Notes: generated by a model not told the origin, from the letters alone. DNA of 41,595 nt from Strobilurus pachycystidiatus (GCA_019915135.1 JAHLMK010000051.1:1-41595); one strand, 5' to 3'. Counted from the stretch's first letter, positions 30,301 through 37,930 are shown. Program-made: numbers and translations.

Positions 30301-33300
30301 AGGTTTTACCCAGCTGCGGATGTCGGATCCAGCTAAAGAGCGCACGGCGTTTCGATCCCACATGGGCTTGTGGCAATTCAAACGAATGCCTTTCGGGTTA
30401 CGAAACGGTCCTTCGATCTTCCAGCGATTCATGCAAGAGGTGTTGGCCCCGTACCTGTGGCTGTTTGCGCTGGTGTATATTGATGACATTGTTGTGTTCA
30501 GTAAGACCTGGGAGGAGCACTTAGAACATTTAGACGCCGTTTTGGGTTCTATTGCGAAGGCGGGAATTACTCTATCCCCTTCTAAATGTTTCGTCGGCTT
30601 CTCCAGCATCCTTCTGCTGGGGCAGAAAGTTTCGCGACTGGGATTGTCAACTCACGAAGAGAAAGTTCGAGCCATCCTCGACTTAGAGCGACCACATAAT
30701 GTCGAGACTCTCCAGCAATTCCTCGGCATGGTGGTTTATTTCTCCGCGTACATACCCCACTACGCATTCATTGCAGCCCCCTTGTTCCAGCTTCTACGGA
30801 AGGGAGTCAAGTGGGAATGGGGGGCGGAGCACGAGATTGCCTTCGATCAAGCGAAGCACGCCCTGGCCGCCGCACCTGTCCTAGGACACCCAATCATGGG
30901 CTCCCCTTACCGGTTGTATTCGGACGCGAGCGACTACGCGATAGGTGCTAGCTTGCAACAAGTCCAGCTCATACAGATCAAAGACTTGCGAGGAACTCCC
31001 ATGTATGAGCGGTTAGAAAAGGCTCATGCAGCCGGGCTAGCGGTTCCGTCACTCATAGCCTGTCATGACAAGGAGATGATAGTGAAGGAATGTCCTGCGC
31101 CGATGGTATGGGCACCCCACTTCGAGGATACTGTAGTGTACGTGGAGCGAGTAATCGCATACTGGAGTCGCTCCCTGAAGAGCGCGGAACGCAATTACAG
31201 CACCACCGAGCGCGAAGCCTTGGGGGTGAAGGAAGCTCTGATCAAGTTTCAGCCCTTCATCGAAGGAGAACTCATCACCTTGATCACGGACCATGCCGCT
31301 TTACAATGGGCCCGGGCGTATGAGAACGCGAATCGCCGTTTAGCTGCGTGGGGAGCGGTCTTTGCCGCTTATCCAGGCCTGAGGATTATCCATCGTCCCG
31401 GGCGTGTTCACTCGAATGTGGATCCGTTGTCCAGACTGCCTCGCACCCCAGCCCATTCCTCACCGTTACGATCTGCGGACTCTACTAAGCCGATCATACC
31501 GGGAGACAACACGTTGGAGAGATCTCGTCAGTTGGAGGAGGAGGAGGGACGGAGACCGGCTAAGAAAGCTGTCTTCACGGCGATGTGGATGGAAGATATT
31601 ACCGAAAGAGAGGTCAACACTAGGACACGGGAAGAGTCAAGAAGGGAGGCTGCTGAAGGCGCCAGAAGGAAGGAATTGGAAAAATTGGCCGCTGAACGCG
31701 CCGAAGACGAGGGGCTGGAAGTAGAAACTGTGGCGTCCGAACTCCCGTTCGCTCGATCCGACCCATGGACCTATCCTTTGGGCATGCAGCAGTCGGACAT
31801 ACCTTCCGCTCCTGATCTAACAGACGACGCCCACTTGCTAGTGGGAATGAGTCCCGAGTTCAAGAAACGTTTCGTTGACGGTTACGCCAGGGATCGCTTC
31901 ATGAAGACCAAGTACTACACTGAAGTCCCAAACGCTGAATCCGTCTTAACGGCCTCTCGCTTTGTGAAGGGTGAAAATGGGTTACTGTACTTCATCGACG
32001 CCGATTGGCAGTACCGGCTATGCGTCCCCAGACCCATGATCGCAGAAGTCCTCAAGCTCGTGCACGAGGAGCCATATGAGGCCGCACACGAAGGATCCCA
32101 TAAGTTTTACCTTCGAATGGCGGAAACATTCTTCTGGCCCTCTATGCAGAAGGACGTGGAGGATTTCACGCGTACTTGTGATGTGTGCCAAAAAGTCAAA
32201 GTGGATCGCACTAGGAAGATGGGTGGATTACGTCCAGCACATATTCCTAGGCGTCCGTTCTCCACAATCTCCTTGGACATGATAACCGGTCTTCCACCTT
32301 CGGGACCGGAAGGTTTTGATGCGATACTAGTAGTGGTCGACAAACTCACCAAGTACGCGGTCATCATACCGACTCATGGCTCTCTGAACCAAGTGGGCTT
32401 TGCCAAGCTGATCATGGAGAGGATAATCAATGTGTTTGGAATGCCCGATCGCATTATCGCAGACCGAGACAAACGATGGACTTCAGTGTTCTGGCAATCC
32501 GTTATGGAGCGCTACGGAGGCACCATGGCTGTGTCTACGGCTCATCATCCCCAAACGGACGGCCAAACAGAGATCGTTAACGCCACCATAGAGCAGATGC
32601 TTCGCGCCTACGTAGCAAAAGATCGGACGACCTGGGCTGCTTGGCTCAGCGAGATTGCCCGCGCCTACAACTCCTCGGTTCACTCTAGTACGGGGTATGA
32701 ACCCAACAAGCTATTGTTCGGGTATCGCCCCGCAATCCTTGGGAGTTTGGTCTTACATACTCAGGATCCAGTATCTCGTCCGTTCTTGGCTGGACAATCT
32801 GGGCGAGAGTTTGCCGAAGCCCTCGAATTCCACCGACAGGCGGCCCGAGACTCACTCGCAGTAGCTCAAGATAAGCAAGCGCGAGCGTACAACAAAGGTC
32901 GACGTCCCGTGGTGGAACTACAGGAAGGGGATTTAGTACTGGTGAATCCACACACGTTGGCTCTTGTCGACGCTCAAGGGACGGGTCGTAAGCTAATTCA
33001 GCGTACGATTGGTCCTTTTGAAGTCCTGGAGAAAGTGAACCCCTTGGTGTACCGGCTCCGCCTGCCAGACAACTACCCGATGCACCCGGTTCTCAATCTG
33101 GCGCACCTCAAGAAGTACCACCCTTCCGACGATCGTTTTGGAGAGCGAACTAAGCTTCCCCCTACTCGAGACATGAAATTGGCTTCTACTGAAGCTGAAG
33201 TGGAAGCTATATTGGGACACAAGGACGTTATCACCAGTAAGGGAGCGCAAAGGTATTACTTGGTCCGCTGGAAAGACTTTGACCCAACGGAAGACGAGTA

Positions 33301-33382
33301 CATTTCGGAGTATGCTATTCGTAACGCACCCCGGATTAGAAGGGAGTATTTACATACGATCCTCGGGGAGAAGGTAGAGTAA
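25205..33382 (+). CDS. Gypsy 2 Gag-Pol polyprotein with chromodomain, 2725 aa
   Basis: One uninterrupted frame. Residues 1-640 form a long extension: Pro/Ser-rich, then a folded-looking part at about 220-480 (LAQSIARWYKFNLTQDEDP). A poly-Gly tract covers about 648-725 and a Gag capsid-like domain about 740-925 (SASAWWQALTEADK). A CCHC knuckle CYVCTSPKHFARDC lies at 1009-1022. Protease is at about 1190-1300 with DTG at 1197-1199, RT at about 1635-1800 with YIDD at 1758-1761, and RNase H from about 1900 with first Asp 1907 and a roughly 65-residue insertion before ERVIAYWSRS. Integrase starts at about 2287 (HEEPY..H, C2325-x2-C) with catalytic D2358, D2420, E2456 (D-x35-E). A chromodomain lies at about 2655-2722 (YLVRWKDFDPTEDEY). 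All catalytic residues are present, so it looks functional. AAxxA pentapeptides encoded by the 16-nt motif separate the domains. Confidence 0.95.
25633..25678 (+). repeat. 16-nt motif, copies 3-4
   Basis: GGCTGCTGTAGGCGCC (25633-25648) and GGCCGCTGAAGGCGCC (25663-25678), starts 30 bp apart, encoding AAVGA and AAEGA in the N-terminal extension of Gag-Pol. Confidence 0.9.
27146..27379 (+). repeat. GGN repeat encoding poly-glycine
   Basis: About 234 bp of GGN codons, broken by AGG/CCA/ATA-type codons (PVGG, PPGG, IPGG). It encodes a Gly-rich linker between the N-terminal extension and the Gag capsid-like domain. Mixed third bases (GGA, GGT, GGC) show it is more than a simple trinucleotide run. 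It is prone to length change and assembly error. Confidence 0.9.
27385..27400 (+). repeat. 16-nt motif, copy 5
   Basis: GGCTGCTGTAGGCGCC, encoding AAVGA (residues 728-732) between the poly-Gly tract and the capsid-like domain. Confidence 0.9.
28486..28540 (+). repeat. 16-nt motif, copies 6-7
   Basis: GGCTGCTGAAGGCGCC at 28486-28501 and 28525-28540 (39 bp apart), encoding AAEGA twice between the zinc knuckle and the protease. Confidence 0.95.
29647..29776 (+). repeat. 16-nt motif, copies 8-10
   Basis: GGCAGCTGAATGCGCC (29647-29662), GGCTGCTGAAGGCGCC (29704-29719) and the degenerate GGCTGCTGACCGCGTC (29761-29776), spaced exactly 57 and 57 bp, between protease and RT. The degenerate copy still allows the same stem with one G-U pair. 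Confidence 0.88.
31648..31702 (+). repeat. 16-nt motif, copies 11-12
   Basis: GGCTGCTGAAGGCGCC (31648-31663) and GGCCGCTGAACGCGCC (31687-31702), 39 bp apart, encoding AAEGA and AAERA between RNase H and integrase. Confidence 0.9.
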
Positions 33383-33576
33383 GACGGGTTATTTCCGTCC
33401 GGGTCATATGATCTGAGTTGGGTACCCGGGTCTTTTACCTTCTCTGACTCCTTCATCTTCCAAGTTTTCGCGCGGACGCTCCAGTCCTAGCTCTATCGTA
33501 ATTATCGGCAGCTGAAGGCGCCTTAATATAGATTTCCTTACCTTTTTCACAGCTTAACCACCCCGGAACCCCGACT
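33383..33576 (+). other. Spacer between Gag-Pol and the first downstream ORF
   Basis: Non-coding. It includes GTCCGGGTCATATGATCTG and the 16-nt motif copy 13 at 33507-33522. Whether the downstream ORFs have their own promoter here cannot be told. Confidence 0.5.
33507..33522 (+). repeat. 16-nt motif, copy 13 (non-coding)
   Basis: GGCAGCTGAAGGCGCC, in the gap between the Gag-Pol stop and the next ORF, so its conservation here cannot be due to protein coding. Confidence 0.9.
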
Positions 33577-34641
33577 ATGGATTCAGGACGAGAGCAAGCT
33601 CGGAGATGGGGAGAAAGCGTCGAGAGGAAGAGCCAGGCTGCTGTATGCGCCATTTCGGACGGAACGAAACTCTTGGCTGCTGAAGGCGCCGAAGTCTTTG
33701 ACTTGCGAGGACTGGATGAGGGCGCAAGCGTGGTCATCACGCGGGAGCTGTATCAACGGATCGTGACTAGACGAAGCACCCCCATCGCACCCTCGCTTCG
33801 GCTCCGTTCTCCTCCACTATCCTTTCGCAGCGGGTTCTCCATGGTCCGCTATATAGGAGCAGGCCTTAGCATGCGTCTCCCGGAATTCCGAACGGTACCG
33901 AATCGGTTTGAAGCCATCTGGTCCGGAGAGGCGGGAAATTATCGCTTCTGGAGTCCGAACGCGTCGCGCTCATCGATCTGGGAAATCGACGTCCGCCCAT
34001 ACTACCCCGGTATTCGCCCTCCTAATTATCCCATCCTGCAAGACTCTCGGGCTCCCCATGACCAATTCCTCGACGGTTCTGTCGGTCCTTGGGATCCCTC
34101 CCGTGTTCCCCAACTCTTCCATGATGACTACCCGTACCTTCCTTGTATCGTCCGACCTCATAACGTCCGACGACTACCCTTCGATCAAATCCGGGTGGAA
34201 CATATACCCCTTTGCTTGGTTTGGCAAGGAGGAATAGGCATGGGCTCATGTCATCCTGACTTCATCACCGCCTTACTCGAGCGCAACACGCGTTTGGATC
34301 AGCGGATGGACGAGTTATGGGCTGCAAAGCCTGTTATGCATCGCTACAGCCGGCCGTCCTACCCACAACGGAAGGACATACATCCATTTTCGTCGGGTGT
34401 CAGACAATACGATGAAGTCCTGGGCCCCATCTCCTGCATCCAACGGGCATTGAAGATCAAGGCCGCGTGGTGTTGGTTCGCCCAATCCGCACCGTCCCAT
34501 CATCTCAAGGAGTTAGTCGGTGACTTGGAAGACGCTCCCCCCGAGGAGTGGCCGCGGTTTCGGGAGATGGTGCCGGCGGATCCTCGTTTGATAGGACTTT
34601 GGTTGCATGATTGCCCGGGGAAATCGGATTATATCTGCTGA
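33577..34641 (+). CDS. Gypsy 2 downstream ORF A, unknown function, 354 aa
   Basis: Starts MDSGREQARRWGESVER, 195 bp after the Gag-Pol stop. Residues 21-25 (AAVCA) and 34-38 (AAEGA) come from two motif copies. A Trp/Pro/Tyr-rich part follows (YRFWSPNASRSSIWEIDVRP, HIPLCLVWQGGIGMGSC). No signal peptide, membrane span or enzyme motif is recognised; in position it is where env would be, but it does not look like an envelope protein. The last 30 nt overlap ORF B in another frame, so A and B may be one protein joined by a frameshift or split by one wrong base. Confidence 0.75.
   Translation: MDSGREQARRWGESVERKSQAAVCAISDGTKLLAAEGAEVFDLRGLDEGASVVITRELYQRIVTRRSTPIAPSLRLRSPPLSFRSGFSMVRYIGAGLSMRLPEFRTVPNRFEAIWSGEAGNYRFWSPNASRSSIWEIDVRPYYPGIRPPNYPILQDSRAPHDQFLDGSVGPWDPSRVPQLFHDDYPYLPCIVRPHNVRRLPFDQIRVEHIPLCLVWQGGIGMGSCHPDFITALLERNTRLDQRMDELWAAKPVMHRYSRPSYPQRKDIHPFSSGVRQYDEVLGPISCIQRALKIKAAWCWFAQSAPSHHLKELVGDLEDAPPEEWPRFREMVPADPRLIGLWLHDCPGKSDYIC
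33636..33690 (+). repeat. 16-nt motif, copies 14-15
   Basis: GGCTGCTGTATGCGCC (33636-33651) and GGCTGCTGAAGGCGCC (33675-33690), 39 bp apart, near the start of ORF A. Confidence 0.95.
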
Positions 34642-35510
34642 ACTTCATACGGGCGCCGGCTTTCGTAGTAGAAGCGTTAAGGGAGATTCCAGCCGACAAA
34701 GAGGTACACGCAGACGCCTATGCCATGGCCGGTCTCGTAGCCGACGAAAGCCCAGCCAACAACGTCTTCGTATCTGAGACCCTTTTCTCCGTCCCCGTTG
34801 ACTCTAATGTTCGGGTTCGATTCCCTCACCCTCCGTTCCGAACTTTGGAACACTACGGGGAAGAACAAGAGCATATACGCGCCCGAGACGAGGCGTTGAC
34901 TGAGGCTCGTCAGAAATGGGACGCCAAGCAATCCCGCGACCCCGCTCGTATTCCTAGCTCTGTCATCCTGGATCCACTGAGAGTGCCATGGATCAATCCA
35001 CCGCCCATTGCCGCCGCTCACCCTGGCACGCTCTCATACTGGAATCAGGAAGAAGATGACAATCAGTGCTTTGCACAGATCATGAAAAGCCATCGGGGCC
35101 AGTCAAACCGCAATCTGGTGTTCGACCGAGCTAACGGCCGTCGTCTTGGCCTAATCGAGTCGATACCCATACCGAGAGGCGTGCTGATGTCCGAACAGTT
35201 TGGATTCCCAGCTCCGGCCGAATGGGAGTTCTTCAGCTTTGGGCGGGGGCATAAAGTTCTACCCGTGCGAGAACGTCAGCGAGTCGAAGCCTCCACTTGG
35301 CTTTACTTCTCAGAACACCCAAAGAAGGGCTACCCCGCCGGAACCATGATGGAGGAGCCTCGGAAGGAAGATCTACCGTCGCGGTACGATCCGCCACCCG
35401 CGCAGAGCGAAGATGAGTACGACGAGGTGGATTGGGGTGATGAACCTTGGGCAGGAGAAGCTAATGATGTGCAAACGGAGGCTCCAACCAAGGGGGTGCC
35501 GAACGAATAG
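34611..35510 (+). CDS. Gypsy 2 downstream ORF B, unknown function, about 299 aa
   Basis: The frame opens just after a TGA at 34608-34610 and has no good ATG at its start (TTG first), which suggests it is the continuation of ORF A after a shift within TTGCCCGGGGAAATCGG (34611-34627). It contains RAPAFVVEALREIPADK, a charged helix (EQEHIRARDEALTEARQKW) and an acidic C-terminus (EDEYDEVDWGDEPW). It ends in TAG (35508-35510), and the same frame reopens at once into ORF C. No family is recognised. Confidence 0.65.
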   Translation: MPGEIGLYLLNFIRAPAFVVEALREIPADKEVHADAYAMAGLVADESPANNVFVSETLFSVPVDSNVRVRFPHPPFRTLEHYGEEQEHIRARDEALTEARQKWDAKQSRDPARIPSSVILDPLRVPWINPPPIAAAHPGTLSYWNQEEDDNQCFAQIMKSHRGQSNRNLVFDRANGRRLGLIESIPIPRGVLMSEQFGFPAPAEWEFFSFGRGHKVLPVRERQRVEASTWLYFSEHPKKGYPAGTMMEEPRKEDLPSRYDPPPAQSEDEYDEVDWGDEPWAGEANDVQTEAPTKGVPNE

Positions 35511-35528
35511 GCGCCCGAGGAAGAAGCG

Positions 35529-36797
35529 ATGAGCGTCGAGGATTACTCCAGACCCCGAGGAGAGGAGAACATAGAGACCGAAGAGGTCGAAGACGCGCGA
35601 GGGGATTGGACGGACAACGGGCTGGCCGCTGAATGCGCCAAAGTGGGGAAGGAAGTTACGCCAGAAGTGCCCGTGGAGCGACGAGTGACGGCGCCCGAAC
35701 ACCACACTTCGATAGTCGTCTCTGATTCTGTGGATATGGTACCCGCTGGGCCTTCCGAGCAGGATATGGCCGCCTTAGACGAGTCTCGTCGCGAAACGGC
35801 CCAAGCCTACGATTCGTCTCGACGCAAGAGGAGTAGACGCCGGAAGGTTGTAGACATAGACACTAAGCCTGTCTACGGGTACAAACCCAAAGACAACGCG
35901 ACTGTCTTCGACGGGGGCGCGAACTATAATCTCCCGGATGACCTTCTCTGGAATCACGATCGTCCAAGGGAGGGCCAATCAACCGCGCCTTCCTCGGTGT
36001 TGCGACTACAGACGGTCCCTTCGATGACTGCGTCTATCAAGATTGAGGACGTTCTCGCAATCCTCACGCACTGCGCCGCGCAGGCAGACGTGAAATTCAC
36101 CACTAACAGGGCTTGCCTATCCGCTCTGCGCACGGAAAGTGGAGCGTTGCTCTCAGCTCCAGTAGCCTATTTCGAAGCAGCGGGCAGTAACAACGCCGCC
36201 ATACTCCGCGGGCTCATGGGAGGTTATGTGGGTGAGGGAAAGCCTGGCAGTCGATATGTAGTGGCGGTTTCCTGGGTTACACCCACGCATTTCGAGGAGA
36301 CGTGGCGAGCTTGCCCGGTCGAATTTCGCCACGGAGAGAGGATCCGTCACCAGCCAGCCAAAGACTCTGCGAGAGCAGCCTTGTGGGATCCAAACTCCTT
36401 GGCGGCCCAGGAATGCAGGTTCCGCGTTAAGGAATGGGCATCGCCATTCGTACCGCCCGTTATCCTGCATTACGAGGATACGGTCAGCTATCGGGGTACT
36501 AGAGCTGGACATCAAGTGCGTTCCCGCCGCAACCAGCCATACCCGGTCAACAACCAAGGGCCTCCGTCGTATTATCCCTCCCCGCATCAAGGATACTACG
36601 AGGCGTCCTCGCGTGGTCCACGGACCCTCCCATCATCGTCGATCCCTCTGATGAATCGTCTAGGGATCCCTCCGCCTTTAGCCGATCGTCTAAGTGGTTC
36701 CGTCTCGAAAGATCCCAGCACATCGGCACAAGCGTCGTCATCGGCGCCGTCGTCATCCCGACTTCCACCCACGGGGCCGCGCGCCATGCGGAAGTAA
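35529..36797 (+). CDS. Gypsy 2 downstream ORF C, unknown function, 422 aa
   Basis: The ATG lies 18 nt after the ORF B stop, in the same frame, so a single TAG separates the two. AAECA (residues 33-37) comes from motif copy 16. A basic NLS-like cluster (RRKRSRRRK) at about 98-106 is followed by a globular part (IKIEDVLAILTHCAAQADVKF, AILRGLMGGYVGEGKPGSRY) and a Ser/Pro-rich tail ending before the polypurine tract. It is possibly nuclear. No known domain is recognised. Confidence 0.72.
   Translation: MSVEDYSRPRGEENIETEEVEDARGDWTDNGLAAECAKVGKEVTPEVPVERRVTAPEHHTSIVVSDSVDMVPAGPSEQDMAALDESRRETAQAYDSSRRKRSRRRKVVDIDTKPVYGYKPKDNATVFDGGANYNLPDDLLWNHDRPREGQSTAPSSVLRLQTVPSMTASIKIEDVLAILTHCAAQADVKFTTNRACLSALRTESGALLSAPVAYFEAAGSNNAAILRGLMGGYVGEGKPGSRYVVAVSWVTPTHFEETWRACPVEFRHGERIRHQPAKDSARAALWDPNSLAAQECRFRVKEWASPFVPPVILHYEDTVSYRGTRAGHQVRSRRNQPYPVNNQGPPSYYPSPHQGYYEASSRGPRTLPSSSIPLMNRLGIPPPLADRLSGSVSKDPSTSAQASSSAPSSSRLPPTGPRAMRK
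35624..35639 (+). repeat. 16-nt motif, copy 16
   Basis: GGCCGCTGAATGCGCC, encoding AAECA near the start of ORF C. A half-motif (GAATAGGCGCC, about 35504-35514) spans the ORF B stop. Confidence 0.88.
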
Positions 36798-36799
36798 TC

Positions 36800-36814
36800 T
36801 AACCTGGGGGGCTC
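36800..36814 (+). promoter_or_regulatory. Polypurine tract region of gypsy 2
   Basis: TAACCTGGGGGGCTC lies directly before the 3' LTR; the G6 run is the likely plus-strand primer region. It is short and not purely purine. Confidence 0.5.
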
Positions 36815-37132
36815 TGTGACGGGAAGCACATCAGTAAGGTTAGGGTTACTCCCTTATACGTAGATTACCGCGCTCCGCACCTGTATTATCTTTACTATCA
36901 ACACCGTTCTTGCATGCTTATCTCCTGATTCCCGTCGCGCCGGCTGAGCGCTCCTGAGACCGCTCCCCGACGACGGGTCACATCGTCTCTTTAGCCAGAG
37001 TTACAGGCCAACGGACTCCGATTACGGATATCTACATACTCGTACTCGGACGACTACACGCGTATACGACTACGCTATCGACATCCGACCCTCTCCTGGC
37101 GAGAAGTCTTACTTATCCTGGGCCCGATTACA
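36815..37132 (+). repeat. 3' LTR of gypsy 2
   Basis: 318 bp, apparently identical to 24566-24883, followed by GTGAG (37133-37137), the right target duplication. Confidence 0.95.
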
Positions 37133-37137
37133 GTGAG

Positions 37138-37220
37138 GGTAGGTGTAAGGGGATGTCAAACGGTAGCGTGCCGAGCGACAGGGGTGTGTGGTGGGTGGTA
37201 AGAGGGTAGCTTCGATCTTC
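37138..37220 (-). other. Gypsy 1 5' leader, part next to the LTR
   Basis: The remaining 83 bp of gypsy 1 leader between the gypsy 2 insertion and the 5' LTR. It begins with GG, the last two bases of the small hAT's target duplication, and holds the primer binding site at its right end. Confidence 0.8.
37206..37218 (-). promoter_or_regulatory. Self-priming primer binding site of gypsy 1
   Basis: On the minus strand AGATCGAAGCTAC lies 2 nt inside the 5' LTR. It is the exact complement of GTAGCTTCGATCT within the LTR itself (37330-37342). It does not start with TGG, so tRNA priming is unlikely; this matches the Tf1 type, where the start of the transcript folds back to prime. It predicts transcription starting at about 37343. 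Confidence 0.75.
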
Positions 37221-37677
37221 TGTCAGCACTGACTTAACCACAGGGCTAAACCAGGCACCACACAGATAATCTAACTAAAGGGAAGAGCGAGTATCGAGTC
37301 AAAGTCTGGCTAGGCCAGGTGTATAGACGAGATCGAAGCTACAGACTACACAGTAACCTACTTGCTTATATACGTGTCCACTACTGACTACCCTTTGCCC
37401 TAGCCCCTTGTCCAAACCTGTTTTCTCCAAGGATATTAAGCACTGCCTTGGTTCTATGACGCTCCAGATTCCCTCCATGTGTCTCCTGCACGACAATAGC
37501 CTGCTAGCCATGAGGTATGATGTCAGACCATGCTGCCAACATGTTGTGTGTCAAGGAGTATGAATGATGTCACTAGGGGACGTCTCTGAGACACGGATAA
37601 GGGATAAGATATGATGAAGAGATATGATAGGTGATAAGATGTGAAGGATAAGATGAAAAGATAGTCCATTCGTAATA
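37221..37677 (-). repeat. 5' LTR of gypsy 1
   Basis: 457 bp, about seven differences from 2656-3112. Its outer end reads CGTAATA instead of CGTAACA (one C to T), followed by the target duplication GCAGC at 37678-37682. It looks like a solo LTR until matched with the left one. Confidence 0.88.
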
Positions 37678-37682
37678 GCAGC

Positions 37683-37930
37683 GCACCAAAGTCACACATG
37701 TGTGACTCAAGTGACAATGTGGCGCGGTCGGTTTGTTTTCTCCATATTTGCGGGTACTGTTGCACAAGTGAGTTTATGAATTGAATCAACTTATATAGTG
37801 CCCAGAAACGTTTATAAGCAGTATCAAATGCACAGGCTCAACTGACAACCAACTAGGTGCGCAGGATATAGTCACATTCACATGTGCTAGGTAAGAGTTG
37901 CTTATTGTACTAGGTAGGTGTTCCAACTTA
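37683..37930. other. Host 3' flank of the alpha-kinase gene
   Basis: No gene is seen. It holds a perfect 16-bp palindrome GTCACACATGTGTGAC at 37691-37706 and should contain the 3' UTR of the kinase gene. Confidence 0.5.

Larger units (their letters stand above)
24566..37132 (+). mobile_element. Ty3/gypsy chromovirus 'gypsy 2', complete, 12.6 kb, extra ORFs
   Basis: 318-bp LTRs at 24566-24883 and 36815-37132 start TGTGACGGGAAG and end GATTACA. I could see no difference between them, so the insertion is very recent. The target duplication GTGAG is at 24561-24565 and 37133-37137. Inside: primer site, leader, a single 2725-aa Gag-Pol frame (25205-33382), three more ORFs (33577-34641, 34611-35510, 35529-36797) and a polypurine tract. 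It is about twice the usual Ty3/gypsy size. Sixteen copies of a 16-nt motif are spread through it. It sits inside the target duplication of the small hAT. Confidence 0.95.
2656..37677 (-). mobile_element. Ty3/gypsy chromovirus 'gypsy 1', expanded by nested insertions
   Basis: Order on the minus strand: 5' LTR 37221-37677, leader 37138-37220 then 24019-23511, gag, protease, RT, RNase H, integrase, chromodomain, polypurine tract, 3' LTR 2656-3112. Both LTRs are 457 bp, begin TGTCAGCACTGAC on the plus strand and differ at about seven positions. GCAGC directly flanks the outside of both. Removing the hAT at 4732-12432, the tandem duplication, the small hAT at 24020-24559 and gypsy 2 (with their target duplications) leaves about 6.4 kb, a normal chromovirus size. 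Pol carries stop codons and a frameshift, so this copy is dead, although the LTR similarity suggests a fairly recent insertion. Confidence 0.88.

Noticed and set aside
24995..35639. CRISPR-like array from repeated 16-mers
   Set aside because: Spacing is irregular, the host is eukaryotic, and the copies lie within coding linkers of one retrotransposon.
33577..36797. Envelope-like genes, as in errantiviruses
   Set aside because: No signal peptide, membrane span, furin-like site or fusion-peptide-like stretch is seen; fungal elements with env are not expected.
37221..37677. First read as a solo LTR
   Set aside because: The GCAGC duplication pairs it with 2656-3112, and the primer site next to it fits a 5' LTR.
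37691..37706. Perfect palindrome GTCACACATGTGTGAC
   Set aside because: Single, short and without a neighbouring feature to explain it; noted only as a possible binding site.
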